Assembly: GCA_048213135.1 (NCBI GenBank)
Contig: PS015016.1
Coordinates: 1-64,000, forward strand
Direction of reading: 5' to 3'
DNA: 64,000 nucleotides
From: Reclinomonas americana ATCC 50394
Lineage: Eukaryota > Jakobida > Jakobea > Jakobida
Position numbers and translations under genes: made by a program. Positions 1-13,446 of this stretch are shown one piece after another; within the stretch, counting starts at the first letter, position 1; every line of letters starts with the position of its first letter. Below the pieces are notes generated by a model. That model ran no database searches. It was not told the origin of the DNA and saw nothing but the letters and a program-made list of their open reading frames with translations.

Positions 1-102
1 ACCGTAACCGAACGTAACGTTACGTCGACTACGTCGACGTACGTACGAACGAACAAACGAAACGTAACGACACGTACGTGTCGGTCGCGACGATAACTAC
101 TA

Positions 103-104
<2 letters not shown>

Positions 105-171
<67 letters not shown>
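105..171. repeat. (CA)n microsatellite
   Basis: About 33 uninterrupted CA units. On the minus strand this is a (GT)n tract directly following the last visible exon of the beta-helix gene (donor GTGATGTG at about 175), so it probably lies in an intron or at the 3' end of that gene. The bases before it (1-100) are unusually rich in ACGT/ACGA tetramers and hold no recognisable gene. Confidence 0.9.
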
Positions 172-172
<1 letters not shown>

Positions 173-175
173 CAC

Positions 176-3100
176 CATTGTTGGGATTGACACCATCAAG
201 CATCAGTGGACAGTTTGTGCTGAGGTACTGGAGGCTGCTGACAGACCCGCCAAGATACACACCGCCACCACCGCCAACGGGATTGGTGGCGGTAATCGGG
301 AACTCTTCCAGAGCATCATTGAAGCCAAACAGCGACTGCACGGCGCAGTGAGAGAAGCCAGTCGCTGAACACAGCGACAGAACAAGTACGTACCTGTCCA
401 CCGAAACCAATGACGCACGGCGGCACTGACTGAGTTGTAGTGGCGCTCAGCAGGACGTCGTCTGCATCAATGTAGATGCCGGCCCCCATGCTGGCCGAGT
501 TGCGCATGGCTGTCACCGAGTTGAAGATGGCGGCGTTGGTGCTGCCCAAGTACGCAGCGCCTGATACGCGGACAATCAGGTCAGTCACGCCATGCACTCA
601 TACGAATATACACGTGCACAAAAGGCCTCCACGTACCGCCTTGCAACTGCGCTGTGTTACCGTTGAGTGTGGTGTTGCTGATCATGAGGGTGGAGGCCTC
701 ATCCGTCTGCAGACAGCCGCCCTGTCGCGAGGCCTGATGGTTCAAGAACACAGACTGCGTGATGTTCAATGCCGCAAAGTTGTTGGTGCTGGCACACGCG
801 CCAATGACCGCCATGCCATCTGTGTGTCACCAGCAAACGGTTAGGTGAATTGGACTTTCTCATTCCGCACAGCGCGCCACGAAACTAGAAAACGTGGAGT
901 TGGAGACTGATAATGTCGACGAGCCCTTCAAGAAAAAGTTGCCGCCACGATCACTCGACTGGCACTGCGCTCCGGTAACGCGCAACACAATGGCTTGCGC
1001 CACATCCGACAGTCGCAAGAAGCCACCGGATTGTGAGGCAACCGCATTCACCACGGAAGAGTCGGACACGACTAGACGGGAGAGCTGACGCATCGAAATG
1101 GCTGCACGTGGATAACCAAAAAAGGGATGCCGATTAGCAACGACGACGACGACTCCTCCCCGCGCAAAGAAGGGACATATGCGAGTCAGCACTCACCACC
1201 GCCATTGGCTGCAGAGTTGCCAGCCATCGTGCAGTTGCTCATCGTGGCACTGCCGGCTTTGCCGAGCGCCATGGCACCGCCTTCCCACTTGGCCATGTTG
1301 TTGATAAAGTAGGTCTGATTGAACGACACGGCCGAGTCACTGCGCGTACTCACTGGTGTGAGAGACGACAGTGAACAAAATGTGAGACAGACCGCGACGC
1401 AACCCTGCCACATAGACGGCGCCGCCACTGGAGCCAGCGGCCTGGTTCTGATAGAACGTAATATTCTTCGCCGAACTGATGGGCGACACGGAGAAGGCGA
1501 GTCCACCGCCAAAGGCCGCTGTGCAGTACGCAAAGTAGCAGCTCGACATGGTGAGCTCGCCACCGACAAACGACACGCCGCCGCCAGTGATATTCGCCGT
1601 GTTGTACACGAACTGACACGAAGTGATGGTTGACTGCGAGCTGCCAACAGACTGCGACACAACCGGTGCGTGAGACACTGCAATGCAGTGACAAGGGACA
1701 CACACACACACGCAAACGCACCAGAGCACCGCCCTCCTCCGCAGCCGTGTTGGACGCAAAGTAAGAGTCGTGAATGACACTGACGCCCGTAGTACGCAGG
1801 CATCCACCATCGGCGCCGCACGAGTTGTACGAACACGTCAGATTGCCGGCCACCATGTACCCATCCGCGCGAATGGCGCCACCGTTGGACTGCGCAATGT
1901 TGTACGTGAACAGATTGTCCGTCAATGTCAGCGCCGCTTGCGTGGAGGTGAAGAGGGCACCGCCGAGACCAGCGCTGTTGTACGAAAACGTGCACCTCGT
2001 AAATTGCACAGCGAGCACGTCGATGAGGGCGGCACCACCAATGGCTGCACAGCGACGGCGTCAGTCGACTGCAGTGGAGATTGTGACAAGATGCCTGAGA
2101 CGCAACTCTCAAAGTTGCTGATGTACTGCTGGAAGGTGACTGCGTTGTTGAGGAACTGCGAGAGAGTGATGTTGACAACTGACGAGTCCGAGCTGGCAAA
2201 CGATGAAGGGCGCTACGAGCGAGAAAAAAACAACGTCAATCACGAGTCGCACCATTATTGATTCCGCGTTAACCACCGCAACGCAACTGCCGTCACGAGG
2301 AGCGCTCCACCGCCAGTGGAGAACTGCGAATCTTGAGGCAGTGGTTGCAATCCTGGGAACGCCACAGCGTTGTTGGAGAAGATGCAACGGTTTACAGTGA
2401 ACCGAGTCTGTCGCAGGCCAATATGGATGGGGAGGTGAGCTGGAATGCTGTACTCACACACACACTCACACACACGCACACGCACACACGCAACGAATGG
2501 AATCTGTGTCGTTGGTGACACGGAGGTGATGGCTCCACCGCCAGCCACAAGATAGCCGGTGCCGGACGACGTGTCGCCGAGGGACACGTAGTTGCCAGTC
2601 ATGTTCGTGTTTGTCAGCGTGGTGATCATGTTGGTGGCCGACAGAGATCGGCCCACGACTGCGAATGGAGAGAGAGAGAGAGAGAGTCGAGTCAGCGCAG
2701 TGGGAAATCGCCACAGCGTGTGCGTACGCTTACCGTAGACGCCGCCACCGCCGGCAATGACCTTTTGTGTGGAACCCACAAATGCATTGACGATTCTGTT
2801 GCCGGCAAAGGTGCAGTCTTGCACCGTCAGCGTGTTCGACACGGAGCCCTGGCTGTGGACAGCAAACGAATAGACACCACCACCACCAAAGAAGGAGGTG
2901 ACTGCCGAGTCCATGAAGCCGCTCACACTGTTGTTGACGAATGATGATCCCTCCAACAGCTGGATAGAAACCACAAAATGCCACAAACAATCATCATCAT
3001 CATCATCACATCATCAGTGGAAGAATGCACATACCAAGTCCATGAGAGCCTCCACACTGCTGTCGGTGGCCACATCGGCGTCCGAGACAAAGAACATGCT

Positions 3101-4827
3101 GCCGCCGCCACCAAACGTGGTGGGACCGAACGAGTTCGAGTTCTCCACCGACACCGAGTTGAAGGCGAACGTAGAACGCTCGACGGTAGCGCGCACCATC
3201 GACGATCCAGTTGAACTGGATCTGCATCGCGCGCACCACCATACGAGTGAGATACAACACGAACGTGCTAGCACGGGTATTCAGGGATGAGACGACGCAA
3301 CGATACCACATAGGAAAATCCACCGCCATTCTCGTTACCGACCGAGGTCGAGTTCACCAGCTGTGCTTGGTTGCCGTTGCCGATGACTTCCAAGAATGAG
3401 ACCACAATGTTGGCCTCCAGATTGCGCGCATTGATGTACACGCCACCGCCTTTGCGCGAGTGAGCGCACAAAGGCGAACAAAGAACGACGACTGCCGGGA
3501 CGACGACTCACCGCCGAGCTGATTGTCATCGGCAGACGCCACATTGTTGGAGGCCACAACCGTGTTATTTGACATTCCGGAGCGACTGAACAGCGCTGTG
3601 ACATTGCTGTTTCCGATTGGATCGTCCACCGGCAACGCCAACAGGTACAACTGTCGTCGCAGGATGATGAGCAACATGGTAAATTCCCGACGCAAACCTC
3701 AGCTACTTGCGTGAGACTCACTCCACCGCCTCCGTTCTGGTTCAGACTGGCTGTGCCCAAGACGCTGTTTGTTGTTGCATTGACCACGTTGTAGTCCATC
3801 GATGTCCGGTCAACCGACACCTCAATCACCACATCAGACAGCTCACTTGTCGACAGCAGGTACACACTGCCGCCTGTACAAGTGCATCACAAGCACACAA
3901 GCAAGACACACACGCGCGCGCGATATCGTGTGAGTCTCGTGCCATACGCTTATTGAGATGCGAAAGTCTCACCGCCTGCGCATGCCACAACATGTATGAG
4001 TAACATGAACCACAACAACCCATCGACGAGGAAAGTGGTACGCACCGTTTGTGTTCGAGCTCGTCGGCTCCGTACACACGCATTCACTTGCAGAAACAGT
4101 GTTGTTGCGGAAAGTACTGCCGGCGATTGAAGCCACCACGGTGCTCTGACTGCCGTGGGAGTAACTCAACATGTACAACCCGCCACCTGCGTTGCCTGTC
4201 AGTCGGAAGGTCATGCAGAAGAAAAAATGCATTGCTCTCGTACCTCCGTTGGCGTTGCCACCGTACGCAGCAGTGCCGTAGTCAGCGAACACGCGGTTCG
4301 CCTCAAAGCGGCAATTCGTCACCGTCCCATTCACAGTGGACGGCAAGTCAGTGGCGACACCGAGAGCATACAACGACCCACCTGCGCACGACGACAAACA
4401 TATAAGTTGAGGTGAGATCCCACCCGCCATGGTGTAGCCACCACTTGTCATCACCTCCGTTGAGGTTGTACAGTGTGCTCACTGCGTTTTCGACAAACGC
4501 CTGGTTGCGATAGAACTGCGTGTTCACGAGGGAATACGTCGCCGTCGCACTGACGCCGGTAGAGACAAGAAGAACAGCACCGCCTGCGCAACGACAGAGG
4601 GTGAGGGCGGCAACACTGCAAGGTTCGACAACACCGACAGCTCACCTCCGCTAGTATTGAGTCCGGGGCTACTGGAGGTGACCTGCGTGTACTGGCTGCT
4701 CATCTGGTTGTCGGAGAAGATGCAGTCGTTCGCCGTCAGCGTCACAACGGGGGTGAGGCCGAGGCTAGCGCTGACGAGGTTCGCAGCACCGCCTGTTGTA
4801 CGGGAAACGAAGAATGAGGCTATGATC

Positions 4828-4869
<42 letters not shown>

Positions 4870-7800
4870 CATTCGAAGCGTACCGCCATTGTTTGTCTGC
4901 GCCGCCGCGGTGTTGTAGTCGGCAACTGCAGAGTTCCCGAAAAAGTTGGCTCGCAGCAGCGACACTTGGTTGGTGGTAGCCGTGTGGCAAAACGTGGAAA
5001 TGTAAATTGCGCCACCTGCAACGGCAACAATAACAGTCAGAAGTGTAAACAACAAAACAAAGCATGGTCTCGACAGAATCGTTATTCAGTCACCTCCTGC
5101 AGGTGTGGTAACATTTACAGCGTGAGTACAACAAAACTGACAGTCGTGGCAAGAACATCAGACCGCAAGCACGAGACTAACCATTCACCACCGACGAACT
5201 GGCTTGGTTGCCGACGGCAGACACTGCGTTCTGCGAAAACATCGAGTCCGTGATCGACACCGAGTTCAGAACGCGGTCGGCAATGGCTGTGACTGCCAGC
5301 GCTCCGCCTGCACACACAAGCACTGTGAGACAGGGACAGAGGCGACTTACAGCTTGCAGAATACGATCGCACCTCCGTTGAAATTCGACATGAGGCTGTT
5401 GATTTGAGGCTGCGCGAACGACGTGCAGTAGTCGGCCGAGACAAAGTTGCCCACGAACTGGACGTTGCTAATGTACGTATCCATCGTCGTAGTTGACCAG
5501 GGACTGTACATGACAATGGAGAGCGAGCCACCGTTGACGTTGCCGAGCGCCAGCTGTGTTGACGGCTTCACTGTCTGTTGCACAGCGTTGCCGTCGACCA
5601 GAATCTGCACTCGAGATGGTCAGCAGAACAACGCAGTCGTTTTCGCACGCACAGCACAGCACACCGATCCGTCAATAAAGGAGCTCTGCGACACAGTCGT
5701 AGTCACAGCCACCTTGCTGGACGTTTGGAGAGCCGAATTCGCCGTCGCAGCAGTTGCAATGTGCAAATGTGAACCGCCTGCCCTCACAACACATCAGTAT
5801 AACTTTCTGCTCGAACGCAGCGCAGCGACTCACCTTGCAGGTTGAGCAGGTATGCTGTTGAGTTGCGCACGTCGGTGAGCGATCCCAGGAATTCCGTATT
5901 CCTCACGACAGACGTGACGTTGACGACAAGCTGAGCGAGCGCGAACACGTAGGCAGCACCTGCTCGAGAAAGAACTGAGTCTCGAAGAAAGCCGCGTGCA
6001 AGCGAGGTTGTTGGCACGTACCGCCTCCATTCACATTGACGCCGAGCGGTGCGGCACTAAACGAGGCCACCAACGTGCTGTTCAGGAAGTGACACGAGTC
6101 CATGGTCTGCGATACGGTCGACGACAGGACGCCGGTGCTGAAGACCAGCGAAGCGCCACCTGCGAGCACACACTCTGCACGGTGAAAAACAACTCATTGT
6201 GGGACGTGCAAGAGCCGGGACGCACCGCCATTGGCGTTCACCGGGTTCGAGCCCGTCCCACTGCCGGCGACAAGGGCACTGCCAGTGGCCACTGCCGTGT
6301 TGTTGGCAAACTTGGAACCCAACAGTGCATTCACCAAAGTGCCCGTCATTGCAGATCCGTACGAAATGAGAGAGCCGCCACCCGCCACGTTGCCGTGGTA
6401 GCTCATCTGAGCCGTGTGGAGCACGTTGTTGCGGAAAAAGTTGCTATTGGAGACTGTTGTGTTCATGGCATAGCCGGATTGCCAGCCAGACAAGGAGCTG
6501 ATCTGAGAGCTGCAGAGTGCGTAGATTGCGGCACCGCCATTGACATTGTCGGTGGCGGTCGTGTTAGACGTCCGCACACTGTTGTCGAAGAAATCCGAGT
6601 TTTGCGTCAACAGATTCAACGAGGTAAACGAGTTGTTCTGGGCAGATGCGCGTGAGCGTGGTACATAGACACACTGAATGTGTGCGAGCGCGCATAAACA
6701 CAACACTCACCGACACGGCCGCGCTGACAATGTACACGGCACCTCCGCCAATGTTGTTGGTGACATTGGCTGTGGCGCTGGTGTGCACGACCGAGTTGGA
6801 GTAAAAGTGACTGGAGTCGGCAAAAGCCGCCACTATGGCTGAGTTCTCGACGGGCGTCTCCAGCTGCGATACGGCGTTCACCATGTAGGCGGCGCCGATG
6901 GAGTTGTTGCCTGGAGTTGTAGCTCGTGCGCTCTGCATGCAGCAAGTGAGACGACCAGAGAACGAGAGAGACAGAAGATGTGTGATCGATCAGGCGTACC
7001 GTGACCGAGTTTGCAAAGAATGTGGAACGAGTGAGCGTGTTAGTAATGAGAGCGTTGCCGCCGAAACTCTGAGAGTTGATCATCACCGCAGAGCCGCCAA
7101 GAATGTTGCCGATCTAAATACGCGCCGACACAAGCACGCGGTAAGACAATGATCACGGTGGCTCGTCTGCCGGCATCGCAAGCAGCACGCACCGTGGCCT
7201 GGCAGTCGGTGATATTGGCCGACCCGAATGCAAAGTCGCAGTCGGTAATCTGGGAGGTCACCGACACGGTGCGCAGTATACTGCCGGGCACAACCAGCTG
7301 TCCGTCGACTCCGGATATCAGCACAAACGCACCGCTGCATACACGACAGTTAGTTTGATCACACACGCGCGTGCACAAAAGAAAAGAACCCAAGCACCAC
7401 GTACCCATTGGAATTGATTTCGCTGGCCACCGCGTTCGCCACTTGCACATCACCGTCGCTGAAATTGCAGGACGTGATGTTGTATTGAACGTCAATGCTT
7501 GCTGCCGCCGCTCCGGCTGCGGAGACTGCCAGAGAGCCACCGCCGCAAAAGTTGAGACTGCCTTGCACGTCGCGCACGGTAACCGAATTGCGCATAAAAG
7601 TAGAACGAGTCACAGCACCCAGCACGCGGATCAAGTCTTGCGGCAGTCCGCCGTCCGCCACGGTCACCTGAAACACGGCGCCACCTGCAAAAAGATAGCA
7701 GTGTTATATCGAGGTTCTCTCCAATGTCGTCCTCACTCGCGACGAACCAGCAATGCTATTGCCGCCATTGACAAGGGGCGTGGACGCTGCGACGGCTTCG

Positions 7801-10315
7801 ACAGAGTTGTCGTGGAATATGCAGTCGTCGATGATGCTGGCGACCACGGCGCTCGACGTGTATCCGTCGGCGAACAGCAGAATCGCACCACCACCGTTCT
7901 GGTTGGCCGAGGCAGCGGCTCTGAGAAGGAGTTGTCAACCGGTGAGCACAACCACGACGACTTGCCCCGAAAAACGTATGAGTACGCAACCCGACGCCCG
8001 TAGTGGCACTGTTGTGACATTGCACGAGGTGGTTCGAGAACGTGGAATTCGTAATTGTGGCTTGCATCATGGGGTTGGTAAACACTTGACACGCGGCACA
8101 GCCGGCGAATGCATAAATGCCACCGCCGCCATTCACATTGTAAGCGGCGGCGGTGTTGTTCACGGCAGTGAACGACCCCGAATCGAATGTACTTGCATGT
8201 ACGCTGCCGTATTTACGCGCGCGAATGAGCCGATTCACACACACACGGCACACACAAGGAGTCGTCAAGAATACGAAACAGCAAGTTCAGTGCACTTGAT
8301 GGTGCGCTGGTGCTAAACGCATTCTGATTGGTAATGTGGAGAGCCGCACCACCTGACGCCACATCGTTTTGTCAGCGTGAAATATATACGGCGCACACCA
8401 CACCACCGCACACGGCTTACCGTTGGCGTTTCCATTCGACTGCGTGCTCCCAGAGGCGTCGAGCGCATTAGCAGTAAAGTAACTGTTATATACGGAGAGC
8501 GACGTGGACAGCGAGGTAATGTTCTGCGACCCGCTGGCCACCAGCACGGTTCCCCCTGGTCATCATGCACGGTCAGCACACATCCTCATTCCCCGCACAC
8601 GTGTGCCGGCACGGCCACACACCAATCGAGTTCTCGGCGGTGTGACCGACGACATTCCGCGCAGTCACCGAGTTCGACGTGAAGGTGCCCGACATGATCT
8701 CCACGTATGCCGCGGCGGCGGTGCCGACACCGCGAAGCACCACACACAGCGAAGCTGCGCCGCAAGCAGGTGAGCCTGACCATACAACGACACACAGGCA
8801 ACACGCACTCACCTCCACCGACAATGCTGCCATACGACGCGACTGCGCCATCGGCGTTGACGGAGTTTCCGGCAAACGTTGTCGTGTCGACGTGAACTTG
8901 TGGGGTCCTGAAACCTGCTCCGAGGCCGTGCGAAAAGTGAAAGACGGCACCACCAATGACATTGGTGTTGGTCTGCAGTCCAGGCTGCTGCCAGTGCTGC
9001 GCCGCAAGCGTCACTGAATTGTTCGTAAAGTGTGAGTTGGTGATGTTGGTCCACCACGGCAACATGTTGGCCAGCGAAGCGACTGTGCGTACACACGTCA
9101 CACACAATACTCCCCAGCCTTCGGCGAAAATCACGCGAGACATACCAGCGGCCGTGTCGGAGACAATCATCATGGCTGAGCCACCGACCGGGTACAACTC
9201 GTCGGCCACCATGTTGGTTGTGGTGGCGTGACCGGTGGCCGCCACCGTGTTGGACGTCAGGAGACAGCCAGCGACGCTGACGACAGGTGGCGTCGTCGCG
9301 GTGGTGCTCGGCGTGGGCGGAAAGAGCAGCAGCGCGCCGCCACCGCGCATGCCGTTGAAGGGACCCCACGTGCTGGTGCTCACTGAGTTGCCGGTGAACT
9401 GCGAGTTGACGAGCTGCGTGTTGCCGGAGAGAGCAAGCCACACGGCGCCACCGCCACTGTTGCCGACCTGTGGCCACTGCTGCGCCACCGCCGGCTGCAA
9501 CGTGTACGTGTCTGGCGTGGCCACATTGCCGGAGAACTGGCAGTTGCTCAGCGTGGCGGCCGAGGCCAGCGCCAGCACCGCAGCGCCGCTTGCCGCCGTG
9601 TTATTCGCAAACAATGTGTGGTCCAGCAGCAGCGAGCCAGCGCGCCAGTCGACAGCCAACGCGCCGCCTCCCGCCGCCGAATTGGCAAACGCACAGCCAG
9701 CCACTCGCATCTGCAGTGCCGACGGCAACCCCTGCACCACCACCAATCGACTGCCACTGGGCGTCGCCACACCGGGCCCCCGGAACGACACACCCTGCAG
9801 TGTCAGCGTCGACGCCTGCTGCACCCACAACTGCGACGTGGCCGAGCTCGCCGTCACCAGAAACACCGACGGCACCGTATCGCTGGAGGCTCCACTGCTC
9901 GCAATCGTCACACTCGTCGCGGAGATTGGATGCATCGACGCGTCGTAGCCCGTCATGTCGTACGTTCCGGGCGCAATGGTAATCTACACGCACCCCCTAC
10001 CATGAGCGGAGACACGCACAGCAAACACACATTTTGATTATTCGACAAAGAACACACCGTCACCACATCGTACGTCATGGAGGCGCACTGCAGAAAGGCA
10101 TCGCGCACAGCAGTACTGCTGGCGCCCATCATCACCGTCTGCTGGCACTGCGTCAGCGCCTGCGCGTCACCAATGCATGCCGCCGCCGCCACAATGACCA
10201 GCACTGAGAGAAGAAGTGAGGTCGTGATTCTTCTTCTTCTCCTCCTCTGCCTCGGTCTTCTCCACACGCGCTCGCCCTCGCAGCCGGCGGCGCCTGAGCG
10301 GCCGCTGGTCTGCAT
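176..10315 (-). CDS. Giant secreted beta-helix repeat surface protein (3'-partial)
   Basis: Unrecognised as a named gene. The start at 10315 gives a basic N-terminus followed by a hydrophobic signal segment (core LLLSVLVIVAAAACIGDAQA). After the first intron (about 10057-9984) comes ITIAPGTYDM, the usual opening of a right-handed parallel beta-helix, then dozens of 45-60-residue repeats with the motif pair (S/N)-x-F-x-x-N and N-G-G-G-A/S-x-Y, as in polymorphic outer-membrane/pectin-lyase-like surface proteins. I count roughly 35-40 introns. Wherever I resolved the junction it falls in phase 1 inside the NGGGA motif, so each exon is one repeat (examples: junctions 9145/9082, about 8817/8760, about 4870/4795). 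No membrane anchor is seen in the visible part; the 3' end lies beyond base 1 or in the CA-rich intron. It is likely secreted or on the cell surface as an adhesin-like fibre; the function is inferred only from the fold. The first exon is divergent from the gene at 10516. Confidence 0.75.
4830..4867. repeat. (CT)n microsatellite
   Basis: About 18 CT units lying inside an intron of the beta-helix gene. On the coding strand it is an AG-rich tract between the donor after AATGGCG and the acceptor before GCGGTGCTGCG. Confidence 0.9.
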
Positions 10316-10515
10316 CGGGGTGTGCGAGTTGCGACGAGGCTTTTGTGGGCCTTTGTGAGACTTTTGCGTGGACAGATGCAATGCACGTGGACAGCTCGAG
10401 CACTGTCCGGGTTCGGTTTTTCTTCGTTTTTGGGGTATTGTGCGATAGATTTTTTTGGTTATTTTGCTCGAGCCGTGTGTGTGTGTGAGTGCATGCGGTA
10501 ACAGCCATAGGAAAA
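10316..10515. promoter_or_regulatory. Divergent promoter region, 200 bp
   Basis: A 200-bp spacer between the start codons of the beta-helix gene (minus) and the low-complexity gene (plus). It must hold both 5' UTRs and promoters. It contains a T-rich stretch near 10440-10460 and a short GT run near 10488; I see no TATA box that I would defend. Confidence 0.5.
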
Positions 10516-11717
10516 ATGTCGTCGGCGATCCGTCTCCAGATTGCGCGTAACACACGGCGCACGCGCGATCGATCGGCCAACACGTCGCAGAGTGTGAACT
10601 CGCCGGGTGTCGTTTCGGGTGCCGGAGTCAGCTTCTTCAGCAACAGCAGCAACGGCAGCAACAACAGTGGTGGCAGTGGTGGCAACAATGGGAGTGGAGG
10701 CAACAATGGTGCGAGTGCCGGAGGATCTGGAGGTGCGACTGGTGCATCGGGACCAACGTCGCCAGTGTCCGGTGGATCGTCCGGCAAGTCGTTGCAATCG
10801 TCGTCGTCGGCGAGCAACAACACCAACAGCGGTGGCGGCTCAAGCAACGGCAACAGCAGCAGCAGCACTAACGCCAACGCAAAAGCGCGTGCCCTCGATA
10901 CTCCAGACGCTGTACGGTTTGTTTGGTGTTTCGCGCGCGTGTGTCTGTGGTTGTTGTGCGACATTTTCCACTCANNNNNNNNNNNNNNNNNNNNGATATC
11001 GCCGTCGGCAAGTCACCGTACGTGTGCGGAGGCAGCTTTGGTGGTTATCGCGGTCATCGCACCAGTGTGTCGGAGTTCGAGGCCAGCTCGACCAGCTTCT
11101 TTCTGTCCTCCACCATCCACCGGCGCTCCGAGGTCGAGCCGAAGGCGCACACCAGATCACCGTTTGACGTGTACACCTACGTGAGTTCCAGCAGCGGATC
11201 GTCGCGCAGCAGCAGCCCAGACAGTGGATCCGACTTGGAGGACAGCGATTTGCAAGCCGTCGAGTCGTCGTATCGGAACACCGTGAACGAGATCGCCGAC
11301 ATTGTCGGCAACAACAACAACAACAACAACAACCACAACAGCAACGGAAGCGTCACTGCAGACGAGCGCGCTTTTGCCGATACGCCCACGTGTGACTCGC
11401 TACTTGACGAGCTTGCCGTTCCGGAACTTGTACCACTGATCTTCAACAGTCCAGCCTTGACACACGCCATGGAGTCGGCAGCCAGCAGTTTGCTCCCCAA
11501 TGGTGGCGATGTGGCCAAGTTTATGAGTGAGATTCAAGGGGTGAGTTTGCGTGACCAACCAAGGTCGATGCGTGCTCCCGCACTCACGTGTTACTGTTGT
11601 TGTTGTCACAGACTATTACGCGCCTGACGGAGCGACGGGAACGTCGCAATGTGGAGCGCGAGAAGCTTCGCGATTTGGAGAACCGCCTCGGCGGATCAGC
11701 AGCACCTGGCGAAGCCC

Positions 11718-11755
<38 letters not shown>

Positions 11756-13240
11756 CGACCGCAGTCGTCGCCAAATTCAGCGTCGGTGTCACCGAGGCCA
11801 CCAGTGCCAGTCGCAGCTGTCGCTTCATCACAGCAGTCGCCAGTGACGGTGAGTGAGTGGGTTGGGCGGATGAGAACCACGTAGTTGCAGTGATTGACGT
11901 TTTGCATTGATGATAGGTGCAGACGATTGAGCAAGCAGCTGTACAGTCGGCTGCCGCAGATGAGCCTGCGGTGTGTACTCATTTTGCCATCTGGTTTTTA
12001 AGATTGCCCACTCACGTGCTGACCGCAGACCGACACCAATGCCGTCCGCACTACCGACAGCGGCGCCGCTTCTGAAGCGAGTGAGCATGTGGAGACAGCG
12101 CCCCAGGTTTGTCGTGTGCAGTCAGCTTGCAGTCGGCGCACATGTGACTCATGGAGATCCGTTTGCGTGTGTGTGACAACAGGAGACGTCGCGTGACAGC
12201 TCAAGGTATCCACTCTTCCCTGTCGCCGTTGCATCTCGTGGCAAGGTGGTCTCATCATCTCTCTGTTGACTCTCGCGTCTGCAGTCCAGTGGAATCCCTG
12301 TCGGAGAGCTTCGACACGGTGACTGCTGTGCACGAGGTCATGCGTCAGATTGACGCACACTTGGCAAGCAAGGAGGCGAGTGCCTCTCCGCAACCCCTGG
12401 TCGCACCACCACCACCACCACGGCCAGCGGCGACGGGAGCGGAAAATGAGTTTGAGACAGCGCTGTACGAACATCTTGATCCGTTGCCCCCACCACCGCC
12501 GTCCACACATGCCCGCCCGACCGCCTCGATGAAGCACGCAGTGGAGGTTTGTACACCAACGTCAATGTGTGTGCGCGTCTCTGTGCACCCATCTCACCAT
12601 CCTACCTCCAGCTCATTCAACCGTATCAACCAATTGCACACCCACCTGGCTCCACCACGGTGCTCTCGTCGCCGCAGCGTCTCGCCACGCTACTTGACTC
12701 GCTCCAGTCGCGTGGTCAAGGAGGTACGTGTCGCGGCAGTGAGCTTGATCGATCGATGCAGGTGGAGTGACTCATTTTGTGGTCTGCGCGCAGCATCCAC
12801 AGTCGGCACGGCACCTGTGATCCCGTCGCCTGAGCGTAATGCCGCCTCTGCTACACCACCTTTGCGCTCTCCCGCGACGGCGGCAGCCAGCGATGAACGA
12901 GCGTCAATTTTGTCGTCGCCACCCTCGTTCCCGCCTCCGCCTCCGCCGCCGCAGCAGCAGCCGCCGCCGCCACCGCAACAGCAGCAGTCGCAGTCGCAGT
13001 CGCAGCCTGAACAGAGTCCTCTCCGGTGCGTCCCGTCGTGTCCATCGACACACGCGTCGCTCGTCGCCCACAGGCCTCTGTGATCTCGACAGAGCTGTTT
13101 CGACGCCGGATGAGGCACTGAGTGTGCTGGCTCTGCGGTCTCCAATGGCACAGCGCCTGGCCGCCACCGTCATGGAGTCACGGGCGGCCCGCAACATGGT
13201 CCTGGGCAATCGGCCAGCCGGCTCACCCGCCAACAGATGA
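10516..13240 (+). CDS. Unknown low-complexity (N/S/G, poly-Q, poly-P) protein
   Basis: I do not recognise this gene. The start MSSAIRLQIARNTRRT opens a basic segment and then a long Ser/Asn/Gly tract. Exon 2, after an assembly gap in intron 1, encodes GKSPYVCGGSFGGYRG and an acidic Ser-rich region. A charged, probably coiled-coil segment (TITRLTERRERRNVEREKLR, from 11612) is followed by a 13-residue glutamine run (11720-11758), then short exons, a helical stretch (SESFDTVTAVHEVMRQIDAH), poly-proline tracts and a poly-Q/SQSQ tract. The last exon, from acceptor CTCGACAG at about 13090, ends ...NRPAGSPANR-stop. About nine or ten introns. Such composition suggests a disordered regulatory or scaffold protein, but no catalytic domain is visible. 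It is convergent with the NME5-like gene 206 bp downstream. Junctions of the small exons at 11.9-12.3 kb are the least certain part. Confidence 0.55.
10975..10994. other. Assembly gap (20 N)
   Basis: Run of N inside intron 1 of the low-complexity gene. Both flanking exons stay readable, so it probably does not remove coding sequence. Confidence 0.95.
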
Positions 13241-13446
13241 AAATGACGATCTCGGCCGGCCAAGGAAAAATACAACATCGCGGACGAAGAAAGACGAGCG
13301 TCGGGTCTCCCTCTTGTCGCGAATGCACGTGAATATAGCACACAATGTCGTACGCTATGTCTTGCACTTTACATCCATCTGCTCCGCTCCTCTCAAGCTC
13401 CCACTCCCACCCTCTCGCACTCACACAAATACTCGCACCCTGTCGC

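Noticed and set aside
78-368. Open frame with a His-Thr repeat protein
   Set aside because: It is only a translation of the (CA)n microsatellite followed by antisense of the beta-helix exons.
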